A stretch of DNA of 64,000 nucleotides from Pyramidobacter sp. YE332 (GCF_033060595.1 NZ_CP133038.1:2666001-2730000); one strand, 5' to 3'. Numbered from the stretch's first letter, positions 1-8,277 are shown. The notes: a model not told the origin generated them from the letters alone. Numbers and translations: made by a program.

Positions 1-1133
1 TCGCGGTGATCCGTGTCCGCTCTCGAATAAAAGAACAGTTTGTGTCCGGCGCTGCGGAACGTTTGGGCGACGGCATTCTCCATGACCATGCCTTCATTGA
101 CGTTGATCTTGTCGAAAAGGATGTCCCGGTACAGCCGGTTGTCCGCGAAGGAGTCGTCCACGAAGGTCTGAGTCACCAGCAGTCCCGTGTCGGCCATGTA
201 GCATTTCTGCGTCGTATGATCGCGGCTCAGCGACAGTCCTACCGTCGGATCGGTGGCGTTGACGCACGTGTTGACGATCATGGCTTCGCTGAGCCAGACG
301 AACGCGTCTTCATATTCTCGGAAACGCGCCTTTTTGTTCAGCGACGTCAGACGGTATTTTTTGTCCTTTTTTGACAGCTGTCCGGGAATCTCGTCGAAAA
401 TGGCGTAGACTCGGCTTTCATAGCCTCGGGCGAATTTCGAGACGTCTTCGCGGTACAGATTGAGGATCCTTTTTTTGATCCGGTCAGCCTGCGCGAAATC
501 TTTGTTCCCTGCGTATGCGGCGACGGCTTGCGGCATCCCTCCGACCAGCATGTACTGGCGGAAATCGTTCATGATCTTGCGGTGCAGTGCCTGTCCTACC
601 GGCGTCAGGGTGTCAAAACGCTCTTTCAGGAACGGGATGGTCGTTTCGTCTCCCAGCGCCCAGAGAAACTCCTCGAAGTCCAGCGGGAACATCTCGAGAT
701 GCTCCTCTTCCGAGGGGATGACGATGTCCCGCACGTTTTGTTTCAGCGTCAGCAGCGAACCGGTCTCGATGTAATCGTATCGCCCGTCCTGTACGAGGTA
801 CTTGACGAGCTGGCGCGCGGACGGGCACATCTGCACTTCGTCGAAGATCAGCGCCGAATCGCGCTCGTGCAAAGGCGTTCCATAGTAGGCGGACAGCTTG
901 CCGAACAACAGGTCTAGGTCGTCCGCGTCTTCGTCGAAGAGATCTTTGATCGTCTGCGGCGCTTTGGCGAAGTCGATGAGAATATACGAACGGTACTCGC
1001 TCCTCGCAAATTTTTCGGCGATATAGCTCTTGCCGACACGCCGGGCGCCGTCGATCAGAAGCGCGCTGGCGCCGCGGTTGCGGCGCTTCCACTCGAGCAT
1101 CCGGTCATAAATTTTTCGTCTGATGTCCGCCAT
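1..1133 (-). CDS. AAA-family ATPase with DUF4143-type C-terminus (3' end outside window)
   Basis: I translated the minus strand from the ATG at 1133; the frame stays open to the window edge, so about 377 codons are visible and the C-terminus is missing. Near residues 24-31 is a Walker A motif GARRVGKS, and near residue 90 a Walker B-like stretch ALIFDEVQ. The rest resembles the ATPase family with an N-terminal AAA_14 domain and a C-terminal DUF4143 domain. These proteins are common in anaerobes and have no well-established function. A ribosome site (GGAGG) sits 6-7 bases before the ATG. Three phased direct repeats lie just upstream and may be its operator. It is a single gene transcribed away from the M20 gene cluster. 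Confidence 0.85.
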   Translation of the reverse strand, partial: MADIRRKIYDRMLEWKRRNRGASALLIDGARRVGKSYIAEKFARSEYRSYILIDFAKAPQTIKDLFDEDADDLDLLFGKLSAYYGTPLHERDSALIFDEVQMCPSARQLVKYLVQDGRYDYIETGSLLTLKQNVRDIVIPSEEEHLEMFPLDFEEFLWALGDETTIPFLKERFDTLTPVGQALHRKIMNDFRQYMLVGGMPQAVAAYAGNKDFAQADRIKKRILNLYREDVSKFARGYESRVYAIFDEIPGQLSKKDKKYRLTSLNKKARFREYEDAFVWLSEAMIVNTCVNATDPTVGLSLSRDHTTQKCYMADTGLLVTQTFVDDSFADNRLYRDILFDKINVNEGMVMENAVAQTFRSAGHKLFFYSRADTDHR

Positions 1134-1183
1134 GATTTCCTCCTTCCACACGTCGCTGTTTAAAAGCGAGCAGTCGTTGTGCA

Positions 1184-1262
1184 TCACGAAAAGGCACTTT
1201 GTTTGTTCCCATTTTATCACGAAAAGGCACTTTATAGATGGCAGTTTTCTCACGAAAAGGCA
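1184..1262. repeat. Three direct repeats with exact 33-bp period
   Basis: The core TCACGAAAAGGCACTTT occurs at 1184-1200 and 1217-1233, and its first 13 bases recur at 1250-1262. Start-to-start spacing is exactly 33 bp both times, about three helical turns, with unrelated 16-bp spacers. The array lies 50-130 bp upstream of the ATPase start, where a promoter is expected. This looks like an operator array or a set of protein-binding sites. Function is inferred only from position and phasing. Confidence 0.75.
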
Positions 1263-1283
1263 GATAACACTACGGGACGCACG

Positions 1284-1337
1284 GCGCGAGGCTGCCTTTT
1301 GATCCGCTTGAGAGCGGGAAAAAAGGCAGCCTCGCGC
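1284..1337. terminator. 17-bp perfect inverted repeat, possible terminator
   Basis: The arms 1284-1300 and 1321-1337 are perfect reverse complements (GCGCGAGGCTGCCTTTT and its complement) with a 20-base loop. It lies just past the stop of the M20 gene on the minus strand. The T tract is inside the stem rather than after it, so it is not a textbook intrinsic terminator. Confidence 0.5.
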
Positions 1338-1349
1338 TGCATTCATGCT

Positions 1350-2552
1350 TTATTTCGTTTTCGCTTCCAGAAATTTGCACGCCGTGGCGACGACGGCGGC
1401 GGCGCAGGTTTTGAGGATGGCGTCGTTGGTGCGGAACTGGGGCGAGTGGTGGGCGGCGGCGTAGGGCGTGCCGGGGCCGCCCATGCCGACGTTGAAGTAG
1501 ACGGACGGGCGTTCGGCGGAGTAGAAGTTGAAGTCGTCGGAGCCGGAGGAGATGGGGACGCGCTTCACTTTTTCGGCGCCGAACAGTTCGCCGGCCGCCT
1601 CTTCGAGCAGCTGGCACATGGCTTCGTCGTTGACGATGCTGGGATAGACGGGGATGAAGCGGAAATCGGTGCGGCAGCGCATGGCCAGGCCGACTCCTTT
1701 GGCGATGCGTTCGATGCGTTCGGGCAGCGCGGCGCGGATATCGGGGTTGGTGGTGCGGATGTTGCCGGCGATCTCGCACTTTTCGGGGATGACGTTGACG
1801 GCGCTGCCGCTTTTGAGCGTGCCGATGCTGACGACGACGCGCTCTCCGGGCGGGATCTCGCGGCTGACGACGGTCTGCAGGGCGCAGATGATCTGCGCGG
1901 CGGCGACGGTGGGGTCGACGGCGTCCTGCGGGCGGCTGCCGTGGCCGCCCTTGCCGATGACGTCGAGTTCCCAGATGTCGCCGGAAGTGGTGGCGGCCCC
2001 GGGCGTGAACTGGATCTCGCCTTCGGGCGCGCCGGCGCGCACGTGATAGCCGATGACGGCGTCGACGCCGTCGAGCATGCCTTCTGCGATGAGGGCTTTG
2101 GCGCCGGGCGCTGTGGCCTGCTCTTCCGAAGGCTGGAACATGAGGCGCACGCGGCCGGGCAGCTCTTTTTCGAGCGCCTTGAAGATTTTGGCCGCGCCCA
2201 GCAGCGAGGCGGCGTGGGCGTCGTGCCCGCAGGCGTGCATGACGCCGGGCACGGCGGAGGCGTATTCCAGATCGTTGTCTTCGCGCGCCACGGCCAGCGC
2301 GTCGATGTCGGCGCGGACGGCCACGCAGGGGCCGGGCGAGTCGGGGTTGACGTCGCAGACGATGCCGCACCGCGTGCCGGAGAAGCCGCGGCGGAAAACG
2401 GCGCAGCCGAGATTTTTCAGCTCGCGTTCGATCGCGTCGGTGGTGCGCACTTCCTGCCAGCCCAGTTCGGGGTGGCGGTGGAGCTCGCGGCGGAACGCGG
2501 TCATTTCGCCTTCGGCCTGAGCGGCCAGCGCGAGGATCTTCGCTTTGTCCAT
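1350..2552 (-). CDS. M20 family amidohydrolase (HipO/AbgA-like)
   Basis: A 400-residue cytosolic metallo-amidohydrolase of the M20D group, which removes acyl or aryl groups from amino acids. Visible marks are HPELGWQE near residue 27, the metal-site segment RADIDAL near 79, HACGHDAHAA near 110 (metal-binding Cys and His) and the FQPSEE segment near 143 carrying the catalytic Glu. The length is normal for the family. It is followed 5' by the membrane carrier at 2577-3746 with a 24-bp gap, so the two are probably co-transcribed and the carrier may import its substrate. The substrate cannot be read from sequence; N-acyl amino acids or aminobenzoyl-type conjugates are family precedents. Confidence 0.88.
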   Translation of the reverse strand: MDKAKILALAAQAEGEMTAFRRELHRHPELGWQEVRTTDAIERELKNLGCAVFRRGFSGTRCGIVCDVNPDSPGPCVAVRADIDALAVAREDNDLEYASAVPGVMHACGHDAHAASLLGAAKIFKALEKELPGRVRLMFQPSEEQATAPGAKALIAEGMLDGVDAVIGYHVRAGAPEGEIQFTPGAATTSGDIWELDVIGKGGHGSRPQDAVDPTVAAAQIICALQTVVSREIPPGERVVVSIGTLKSGSAVNVIPEKCEIAGNIRTTNPDIRAALPERIERIAKGVGLAMRCRTDFRFIPVYPSIVNDEAMCQLLEEAAGELFGAEKVKRVPISSGSDDFNFYSAERPSVYFNVGMGGPGTPYAAAHHSPQFRTNDAILKTCAAAVVATACKFLEAKTK

Positions 2553-2576
2553 GATTTTATTCTTCCTTTCTCGAGA

Positions 2577-3746
2577 TCACATGAAGTTGACCAGGAATCC
2601 GGCCAGAAACACCGAGGCGATGGTCACGGTCGTGAAGCCGGAAACAAGCATCTGCGGCATGATACGGCTTTCGATGAACTCCTTTTCCGCGGGCGTGTCG
2701 CCGAAGCTGCGCGACACTTCGTCGGCGACGATGTAGGTGCCGGGGAAGCCGATCAGGCAGCAGGCGCCGATGGCCAGCGTCATGTCGAACGAACTTTTCG
2801 CGAAACGGCTGATCAGGTACGCCGAGGCGACCAAACCGATCACGGCGGCGGCGAAGGAGACGGCGATCGGGTAAAAGAGCGACAGCACCATCTGCGGCGT
2901 GGCCTTGCTGAGGTTGACGTACGTGGGCAAAAGCATGATGAACATGGAGAGGCCGCTGGAGGCGGCGATGTCGAGGATGCGCCCCTCGAGGAAGCCCAGC
3001 TCGTACGCGGCGACGCCGAAGACGAGCGCCATCACGAAGGGATGGACGCGGTTGCCGGTCGCCTGCGCGGCGGCGACGGCCAGAGCGGCGACGAGAAAAC
3101 TCTTGCACAGCAGCACGAACGGCGTGCGCAGCTTTTTCGGCAGTTCGGGGATCAGCTTTTTGCGCTCGCCCTTTTCAGCTTCGGTTTCCGCAACCTGCCC
3201 GCCGGCGGCGAAGGCGGCCTTGAGGCGGCGCGCTTCGCGGCGCAGGCAGAAACTGGCGATGGGCACGCCGATGAACCCTTGCAGGATCAAGAGCATCGTG
3301 ATGAACACGAGGATGTCGTTCAGCCCTTTGGCCTGGGCGGCTTCGCTCATGATCAGCATGGCCACGTTGCCGCCGGAGATGGGGCCCGTGGCGGTGAGAG
3401 CGAAGTTCATGCCGATCAGCGGACTTCCGATCAGGATCACGGCGGCCGAGGCGGCGCACATCGTCGCCAGCGCGATCAGCACGGTGCGGTACTGCGCCAG
3501 CATGGCCCGGCCGTCGATCATCGTGCCCATGTGCACCATCAGCACGGGAATGAACGTCATCGCCAGGCTCATCAGGCCCGTAGTCTTGAACAAGTCCGCG
3601 GGCATCCCCAGCCAGAAAGCGGCGAGGATCATGGCCGAGGAGACGAAACGCATGGAAACGAGCGCCCGGGTGCGCGAGGCGATCAGATCGCCGACGGTGA
3701 AGAAGCCGAGAACGACGAGAATCGACTGAAGCTGAGTGAACTGCAT
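2577..3746 (-). CDS. Polytopic membrane carrier, distantly GltS (sodium/glutamate symporter)-like
   Basis: A 389-residue, strongly hydrophobic protein with roughly ten membrane segments and a charged central loop (about residues 170-200, rich in Arg, Lys and Glu). The segments around GPISGGN in the first half and CCLIGFPGTY in the second half resemble the paired re-entrant regions of GltS-type carriers, but the match is weak. I chose the ATG at 3746 because an AGGGAGG ribosome site precedes it; upstream in-frame codons belong to the leader. It forms an operon with the M20 gene. Likely role: sodium-coupled uptake of an amino acid or its conjugate. Confidence 0.65.
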   Translation of the reverse strand: MQFTQLQSILVVLGFFTVGDLIASRTRALVSMRFVSSAMILAAFWLGMPADLFKTTGLMSLAMTFIPVLMVHMGTMIDGRAMLAQYRTVLIALATMCAASAAVILIGSPLIGMNFALTATGPISGGNVAMLIMSEAAQAKGLNDILVFITMLLILQGFIGVPIASFCLRREARRLKAAFAAGGQVAETEAEKGERKKLIPELPKKLRTPFVLLCKSFLVAALAVAAAQATGNRVHPFVMALVFGVAAYELGFLEGRILDIAASSGLSMFIMLLPTYVNLSKATPQMVLSLFYPIAVSFAAAVIGLVASAYLISRFAKSSFDMTLAIGACCLIGFPGTYIVADEVSRSFGDTPAEKEFIESRIMPQMLVSGFTTVTIASVFLAGFLVNFM

Positions 3747-3894
3747 GACAAAAACCTCCCTGAGATGAACGGGATCCCGCGGGGATCCGTGAAGTCCGGC
3801 CGACGACGGCCGCCGAGTTCCGCACGCTGCGCTGTTCGCTTTGTTTGAGCCGCCAACCGGGCTCCATGGACATCCCCCTTTCCGGACGCCGAGC

Positions 3895-3940
3895 ATAAAA
3901 TAAAAAGAGCCGGTCCCCGCGTGAATGGGAACCGGCTCTT
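3895..3940 (-). terminator. Intrinsic terminator in leader of the carrier/M20 operon (attenuator candidate)
   Basis: Read on the minus strand, AAGAGCCGG pairs with CCGGCTCTT around a 14-20 base loop and is followed by TTTTTATTTTAT. It sits between the promoter at 4108-4136 and the first structural gene start at 3746, directly after the stop of a 35-codon leader ORF. That arrangement suits transcription attenuation. Confidence 0.75.
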
Positions 3941-3955
3941 CGTATCCGGACGGAT

Positions 3956-4063
3956 TTATTCAGACCGCAGCACGACAGCGCGTCGGTCCTCGTCGAAGAG
4001 AGTCCCCACGCTGCGCCACCACATGCCGTTGTCAAAGCTGTTTGGGATGGTTGCCGAGATCAT
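3956..4063 (-). CDS. Putative 35-residue leader peptide with tandem Trp
   Basis: This short frame lies on the minus strand between a consensus promoter and a strong terminator. It encodes a peptide beginning MISATIPNSFDNG followed by MWWRSVG, with two adjacent tryptophan codons at positions 15-16, and ends 16 bases before the terminator stem. The ribosome site is weak (AAAGG about 12 bases upstream). The layout is that of an amino-acid attenuator as in trp operons, but the downstream genes are a carrier and an amidohydrolase, not trp genes. Whether it is translated is unproven. It could instead be an untranslated regulatory RNA or a small RNA. Confidence 0.4.
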   Translation of the reverse strand: MISATIPNSFDNGMWWRSVGTLFDEDRRAVVLRSE

Positions 4064-4107
4064 GAAAATCCACGCCTTTGCGAAAGATTGGAAATCGCTT
4101 GAGGCAT

Positions 4108-4136
4108 CTTATAGCACGAAAATTATTCGCTGTCAA
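4108..4136 (-). promoter_or_regulatory. Sigma-70-type promoter for the leader and carrier/M20 operon
   Basis: On the minus strand TTGACA (4136-4131) is followed by a 17-base spacer and TATAAG (4113-4108). The predicted start near 4101 gives a leader of about 205 bases ending at the terminator at 3895. Confidence 0.8.
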
Positions 4137-4179
4137 GGACGAAATGAGACGAAAGCGGCGGAAAAGCGTTCGTCCGTAC

Positions 4180-4208
4180 TTGACCGCGCGGACGCGGCGC
4201 GGTATATC
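4180..4208 (+). promoter_or_regulatory. Sigma-70-type promoter for the alpha/beta hydrolase
   Basis: TTGACC, a 17-base spacer and TATATC on the plus strand, 65 bp before the ATG at 4273. It is divergent from the promoter at 4108-4136. Confidence 0.6.
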
Positions 4209-4272
4209 TGATGAAGAACAGATCACAAGGGCGCGTCTCGGGAGGAGACGCTGCCGAAAAGGGGCGATCCGT

Positions 4273-5130
4273 ATGGACGAATCGAGCGGAAACGGGCGCG
4301 TCGACCTGCGCTGGCTGACGAAGGACAAACCGTGCGAAGACGGCGTTGCGCCTGCCGATTACGACGCCATCGACCTGGCCGTGGACGGCGGACATATCTA
4401 TGGCCAGGTGATGTGGCCCGACGGCAGCTTCAGAAGGGCGCGCCCCGGCGTGATCCTGCTGCACGGCTTCCCCGGCACGGGACGCAACGACGATCTGGCG
4501 CAGGCTTTGCGCCGCATCGGCTGCGTCGTTATCGTGCCGCACCATCGCGGCGCCTGGGGCAGTCGGGGCACATACACGTTCACTCACTGCGTCGAAGACG
4601 CCGTGGCCTTGGCGAACGAAGCGCGCTGCGGCGAAACGGGACGGAGGCACAACATCGATCCCGAAGCGGTCTTCCTGGCCGGGCACAGTGTCGGCGGCTG
4701 GACGAGCCTGAACGCGGCCCGTCGGCTGGCGTGGCTGCGCGGGCTCATTCTGATAGCTCCCTATGATCCCACGTATTTCCTGCGCGAAGGCGAGCCGCGG
4801 CCGTTGAAGGAACTGCTGAAAAGCGGTTCCGTGCTGAACTCCGACGGCCCCGAAGCGCTCTTTGAAAACGTGCGTTCCGTGCGGGACTGGAGTTTCGAAA
4901 ACGCCTTCGACGCCGTGAAGGACATGGACGTCTGCTGCGCCGCCGGCACGGCCGATACCGTCGCGCCTTTCGAGCCGATGATGGGGCGGCTGTGGGCAAG
5001 CTTGCAAAACTTCCGAAGCGGCGCGCTGCGCCGCTTGGCCGTTTATCCCGCCGCGCACGGCCTTTGCGGCTCGCGGGTGGCGTTGGCGGAATTTGCGGCC
5101 CGCTTCATCGCCGACTCGCTGGCGCGGTGA
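4273..5130 (+). CDS. Alpha/beta hydrolase (serine esterase/peptidase fold)
   Basis: A 285-residue cytosolic protein. LLHGFPGTG near residue 62 is the oxyanion-hole region. GHSVGG near residue 139 is the nucleophile elbow carrying the catalytic Ser. An Asp in GTADTVAP and a His in AAHGLCG near the C-terminus complete the triad. I chose the ATG at 4273 because the codons upstream are Arg/Lys-rich non-homologous sequence and an AGGGG site precedes this start. It is monocistronic, with its own promoter. The substrate is unknown; dienelactone-hydrolase- and acyl-peptidase-like proteins share this layout. Confidence 0.85.
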   Translation: MDESSGNGRVDLRWLTKDKPCEDGVAPADYDAIDLAVDGGHIYGQVMWPDGSFRRARPGVILLHGFPGTGRNDDLAQALRRIGCVVIVPHHRGAWGSRGTYTFTHCVEDAVALANEARCGETGRRHNIDPEAVFLAGHSVGGWTSLNAARRLAWLRGLILIAPYDPTYFLREGEPRPLKELLKSGSVLNSDGPEALFENVRSVRDWSFENAFDAVKDMDVCCAAGTADTVAPFEPMMGRLWASLQNFRSGALRRLAVYPAAHGLCGSRVALAEFAARFIADSLAR

Positions 5131-5249
5131 AAATTTGCGGCTCTTGATTTTTTAACTAAAATCGTCATAATGAATTTGCGCTCTGCTATAATAAAACCGG
5201 GAAGTTGGAGACGAGAAAGCAAGGCGACTCTTTCGGGGAGGTGACCATT

Positions 5250-6617
5250 GTGTTCGGAGACACGATCGCGGCAATTTCGACGGCTTGGGGAAACAGCGGC
5301 ATTGCCATTGTGCGGCTTTCGGGCCCCGATTCCTGGTCGATCGCGCAGCGCCAGGTGCGTCTTCAGACCGAGGCGCCGCTGAAAGCGCGTTTCGCGCGCA
5401 ACGCCGTGCTGCTCGACGAAGCGGGCGAGGTGATCGACCACATCCTCGTGCTGCCGTTTCGTGGGCCCCACAGTTACACCGGCGAAGATCTGGTGGAACT
5501 GCACTGCCACGGCGGCAGCCTGGCGGCGCAGCGCTGCCTCGAGCTGCTGATTTCCGGCGGCGCGCGCATGGCCCTGCCCGGCGAGTACACCCGCCGCGCC
5601 TTCGAAAACGGCCGCCTCGACCTCTCGCAGGCCGAAGCCGTCGGCGCGCTGATCCAGGCTCGCAGCAACGAGGCCCTGCGCGCCGCCAACCGTACGCTGG
5701 ACGGCGAGCTGACGCGCGCCGTCGGCGAGATTTACGAAGAACTGACCTCCCTCGGCGCCGAGATCGAAGTCGGCCTCGACTTTCCCGAGGAAGACGTGCC
5801 CTACGTCGCCGACGAGTCGCTGGCCGGCCGCCTCGAGGTCGTGCGCCAGTCGCTGGCGGATCTGCTCGAGCGCTGCTCTTCCGGCGTCATCCTGCGCGAG
5901 GGCATCCGCGTCGCCATCGTCGGCCGCCCCAACGCCGGCAAGTCGTCGCTGCTCAACGCGCTGCTCAAGGAGTCGCGCGCCATCGTCACCGCCATCCCCG
6001 GCACCACGCGCGACGTCATCGAAGCCGTGCTGACCTACCGCGGCATCCCGTTGCGCCTCGTCGACACCGCCGGCATCACCGAGAACTATCACGACGAAGT
6101 GGAAGCCATCGGCGTCGAGCGCGCCCGCGCCGCCATGAAAGAGGCCGATGTCTGCGTCTGGGTCATCGACGGCAGCGAACCGCTCCATCAGGAAGACGTG
6201 GACCGCGTCCACGAGCTGGCCGACACGCCGCACCTCGTCGTCCTCAACAAGGCCGACCTGCCGCAGCAGATCAGCGAAGCCTCGCTGACGGCCCTGATCC
6301 CCGCCAGCACGGTGATTTCCGTGTCGGCGGCCAAGGGACTGCGCCTCGACGAACTGAAGGAATCCCTCGTCGGCCTTGTCTCCGGCACCGGCGCGCTCGA
6401 TACGGGCCTGAACGCCAGCTCGCGCCAGGTGGAGGAGCTGCGCGGCGCCATCGCCAGCGTCGGCACGGGACTGAAAGCTCTCGGCGACGGTCTCGATCAG
6501 GCGCTCGTTTCCGGCTGCGTCGGCGACGCCCGCCGCTCGCTCTCCCGCATCCTCGGCGGCGACCGCGACGAAGACTTGCTGCACGAGATTTTCGGCCGCT
6601 TCTGCATCGGCAAATAA
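5250..6617 (+). CDS. mnmE: tRNA modification GTPase MnmE (TrmE)
   Basis: A 455-residue protein that, with MnmG, installs the 5-carboxymethylaminomethyl group on U34 of certain tRNAs. The N-terminal formyl-THF-binding domain starts FGDTIAAIST. The central G domain carries GRPNAGKSS (P-loop, about residue 224), DTAG (G3), NKADL (G4) and SVSAAKG (G5). The C-terminus ends FCIGK, with the conserved Cys and the terminal GK seen in MnmE. I chose GTG 5250 because GGGGAGGTGA lies directly upstream and the product then has the usual 450-460 residues. mnmE is often near oriC, which fits the ParB-like sites in this window. Confidence 0.97.
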   Translation: MFGDTIAAISTAWGNSGIAIVRLSGPDSWSIAQRQVRLQTEAPLKARFARNAVLLDEAGEVIDHILVLPFRGPHSYTGEDLVELHCHGGSLAAQRCLELLISGGARMALPGEYTRRAFENGRLDLSQAEAVGALIQARSNEALRAANRTLDGELTRAVGEIYEELTSLGAEIEVGLDFPEEDVPYVADESLAGRLEVVRQSLADLLERCSSGVILREGIRVAIVGRPNAGKSSLLNALLKESRAIVTAIPGTTRDVIEAVLTYRGIPLRLVDTAGITENYHDEVEAIGVERARAAMKEADVCVWVIDGSEPLHQEDVDRVHELADTPHLVVLNKADLPQQISEASLTALIPASTVISVSAAKGLRLDELKESLVGLVSGTGALDTGLNASSRQVEELRGAIASVGTGLKALGDGLDQALVSGCVGDARRSLSRILGGDRDEDLLHEIFGRFCIGK

Positions 6618-6701
6618 CGGCGAAAACTTTTCGCCGGAAAATATTCAAAGGGCGCGCGGCGCGTGATGCCCAGCGGATCATCGTGCGCCGCGCGGAAAGG
6701 A

Positions 6702-6717
6702 TGTTCCACGTGGAACA
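6702..6717. promoter_or_regulatory. parS-like ParB-binding site
   Basis: The perfect 16-bp palindrome TGTTCCACGTGGAACA lies in the gap after mnmE. It matches the conserved bacterial parS consensus (TGTTNCACGTGNAACA). It is one of six in the window. Confidence 0.8.
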
Positions 6718-6784
6718 TCCGCGACGGTCGTCCGGCGACGAGCCGGACGCTGAAATCGTCAAAAACGCAAAGGAGGCGGGACCT

Positions 6785-7488
6785 ATGGAAGCTCTCGAAT
6801 GCATCAGAGGGCGCCGCAGCGTGCGCAGATTTTCGGACGCGCCCGTGGCAAAGGAAGAGATCGAGCGCATCGTGGACACGGCGCGTTTCGCCCCGACGTG
6901 GAAGAACTCGCAGACGGTACGTTATACTATTTCTCAATTAAAATGCCGAATGCAGAGGCGCTGCGGAGGAGATTCACAAAGCGAGCTGCGCAGACCGCGC
7001 AGCGGTCGAGGGAGTCCTGAGCGACTGAACTCCTCCGCAGCGCCCAGGAAACTATGTTAATACTTTCTATCAAGAATTAGTATTACATGGCCGTGCTCGA
7101 TCCGGCCCTGAAAGGCCGGATCGCCGCCGAGGGACTGATGGGCTTCGAGCGGAACGCGCAGATCGTCGCCGGCGCGCCCGCGTTGATTTTGCTCATAACG
7201 CTCGACGGCGTCAGCGGTTATGACAAGGACGGCGTGCCGTCCACCTCCAAGGGCAGCCACTGGCAGTCGTTCGACGCCGGCCTGGCCGCCGAGGCCTTCT
7301 GTCTTGCCGCGCATGAAGCCGGTTTGGGAACGGTGATCATGGGCGTCTTCGACAACGACGACGTCTGCCGTCTCGCCGGCCTGCCCGAGGGGCAGTCGGT
7401 TTCCGCGCTGATCGCTTTGGGACGCCCCGCCGAAACGCCCGCCGCGCGCCCGCGCAAGTCCGTGGAAGAACTGCTGATCTGGCGTTGA
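6785..7488 (+). pseudogene. Nitroreductase family protein, split by a 158-bp mobile element
   Basis: The 5' part (6785-6924) encodes MEALECIRGRRSVRRF and continues to NSQTVRY; the 3' part resumes at 7086 with MAVLDPAL and ends at 7488. Removing 6925-7082 and one TTA duplicate restores a continuous 180-codon FMN-dependent nitroreductase: RRSVRRF is the N-terminal FMN-binding Arg region and GLGTVIMG the C-terminal glycine-rich segment. The ribosome site GGAGG precedes the ATG. The inserted element contains in-frame stops, so the gene is inactive unless the element excises. The original substrate is unknown; quinones, nitro-compounds or flavins are family precedents. Confidence 0.9.
6925..7082. 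mobile_element. MITE-like 158-bp element, copy 1 (in nitroreductase)
   Basis: The ends TACTATTTCT and AGAATTAGTA are imperfect terminal inverted repeats, flanked by a direct duplication TTA (6922-6924 and 7083-7085). The interior holds a long imperfect hairpin (CGCTGCGGAGGAG pairing with CTCCTCCGCAGCG) and a nested GCTGCGC/GCGCAGC stem. It has no coding capacity. A second copy is at 11627-11783. The ends resemble those of the IS630-type elements in this window, so that transposase probably mobilises it. Confidence 0.85.
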
Positions 7489-7502
7489 CTCATGGTTCGA
7501 TA

Positions 7503-7543
7503 AAAAAGCCGCCGCTTTTCCGATGCGAAAGCGGCGGCTTTTT
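7503..7543. terminator. Bidirectional intrinsic terminator
   Basis: The stem AAAAGCCGCCGCTTT pairs with its complement around CCGATGCG, with A tracts on the left and T tracts on the right. It lies between the convergent nitroreductase and pcp genes. Confidence 0.85.
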
Positions 7544-7616
7544 TGTGTCGAGGATCGCGTTGGGCGGTCAACGCCGAGGCGAAACGGAATGGATGCTCCC
7601 GTCCATCGTTCGAGAT

Positions 7617-8240
7617 TTACCGCCGCGCCGCGAGATGGCGCTCGATGGCGCCGATGGCGGCGGCGATGGCGCGGGCGATGTCGTCTTTGGCCATGGAAGG
7701 CTGGGCCGTGGCCTGACGGGCGGCCTGTTCGGGGGCGTAAGGCACGTGCATGAAGCCGCCGATGGCATGAGGCAGTTCGTGGGCAAGGTGATAGAGCACG
7801 CCGTACATCACGTGGTTGCAGACGAAAAGCCCGGCCGTGTTGGAGACGCGCGCCGGCAGACCGGCGATACGGATGGCGGCGGCCATGTCCTTGACGGGTA
7901 GCGTGGCGAAATAGGCGGCGGGGCCGTCGGCGAAGATCGGTTCGTCCATGGGACGATTGTTCTCGTTGTCGGGGATGCGCGCATCGCTCAGGTTCAGCGC
8001 CACGCGTTCGGGCGTGACTTCCATGCGTCCTCCCGCCTGGCCGACGCAGAGCACGGCGTCGGGCCGGTGTTCGCGCAGCGCGGCGCGGATCACGGCGATG
8101 GACGTGCCGAAGACGACGGGCAGGATCAGCTTGACGATCTCCAGCGCCCCGATCCGATCGGGCACCAGCGCCAGCGCTTCCTGCGCGGGGTTGATCGTCT
8201 CGCCGCCGAAGGGCTCGAATCCAGTGAGAAGCATTTTCAC
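7617..8240 (-). CDS. pcp: Pyroglutamyl-peptidase I
   Basis: A 207-residue cytosolic cysteine peptidase that removes N-terminal pyroglutamate from peptides. TGFEPFGG at the N-terminus is the family signature, and the catalytic Cys lies in SNTAGLFVCNHVMYG (about residue 140). The His follows in GGFMHVPY. The catalytic Glu is expected near residue 80, around MEVTPE. I chose GTG 8240 (giving MKMLLTGFEPFGG) because AAGGA lies 6 bases upstream; the ATG six bases earlier abuts that site. It is 37 bp downstream of cobD on the same strand. Confidence 0.93.
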   Translation of the reverse strand: MKMLLTGFEPFGGETINPAQEALALVPDRIGALEIVKLILPVVFGTSIAVIRAALREHRPDAVLCVGQAGGRMEVTPERVALNLSDARIPDNENNRPMDEPIFADGPAAYFATLPVKDMAAAIRIAGLPARVSNTAGLFVCNHVMYGVLYHLAHELPHAIGGFMHVPYAPEQAARQATAQPSMAKDDIARAIAAAIGAIERHLAARR

Positions 8241-8277
8241 GGTCATTCCTTCTTTCTTCGATCGCAGAGTGTGAAAT

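Noticed and set aside
1184-1262. CRISPR-like array (17-base repeats, 16-base spacers)
   Set aside because: Only three units, the last truncated; repeats and spacers are far shorter than in CRISPR arrays; no cas genes nearby.
1179-3848. 889-codon plus-strand open frame rich in Gly, Asp and His
   Set aside because: It is antisense to the M20 and carrier genes, which have clear family motifs. High-GC codon bias produces such open frames.
5043-6584. 513-codon minus-strand frame across mnmE
   Set aside because: It mirrors mnmE in another frame and has low-complexity Ala/Gly/Asp composition without motifs.
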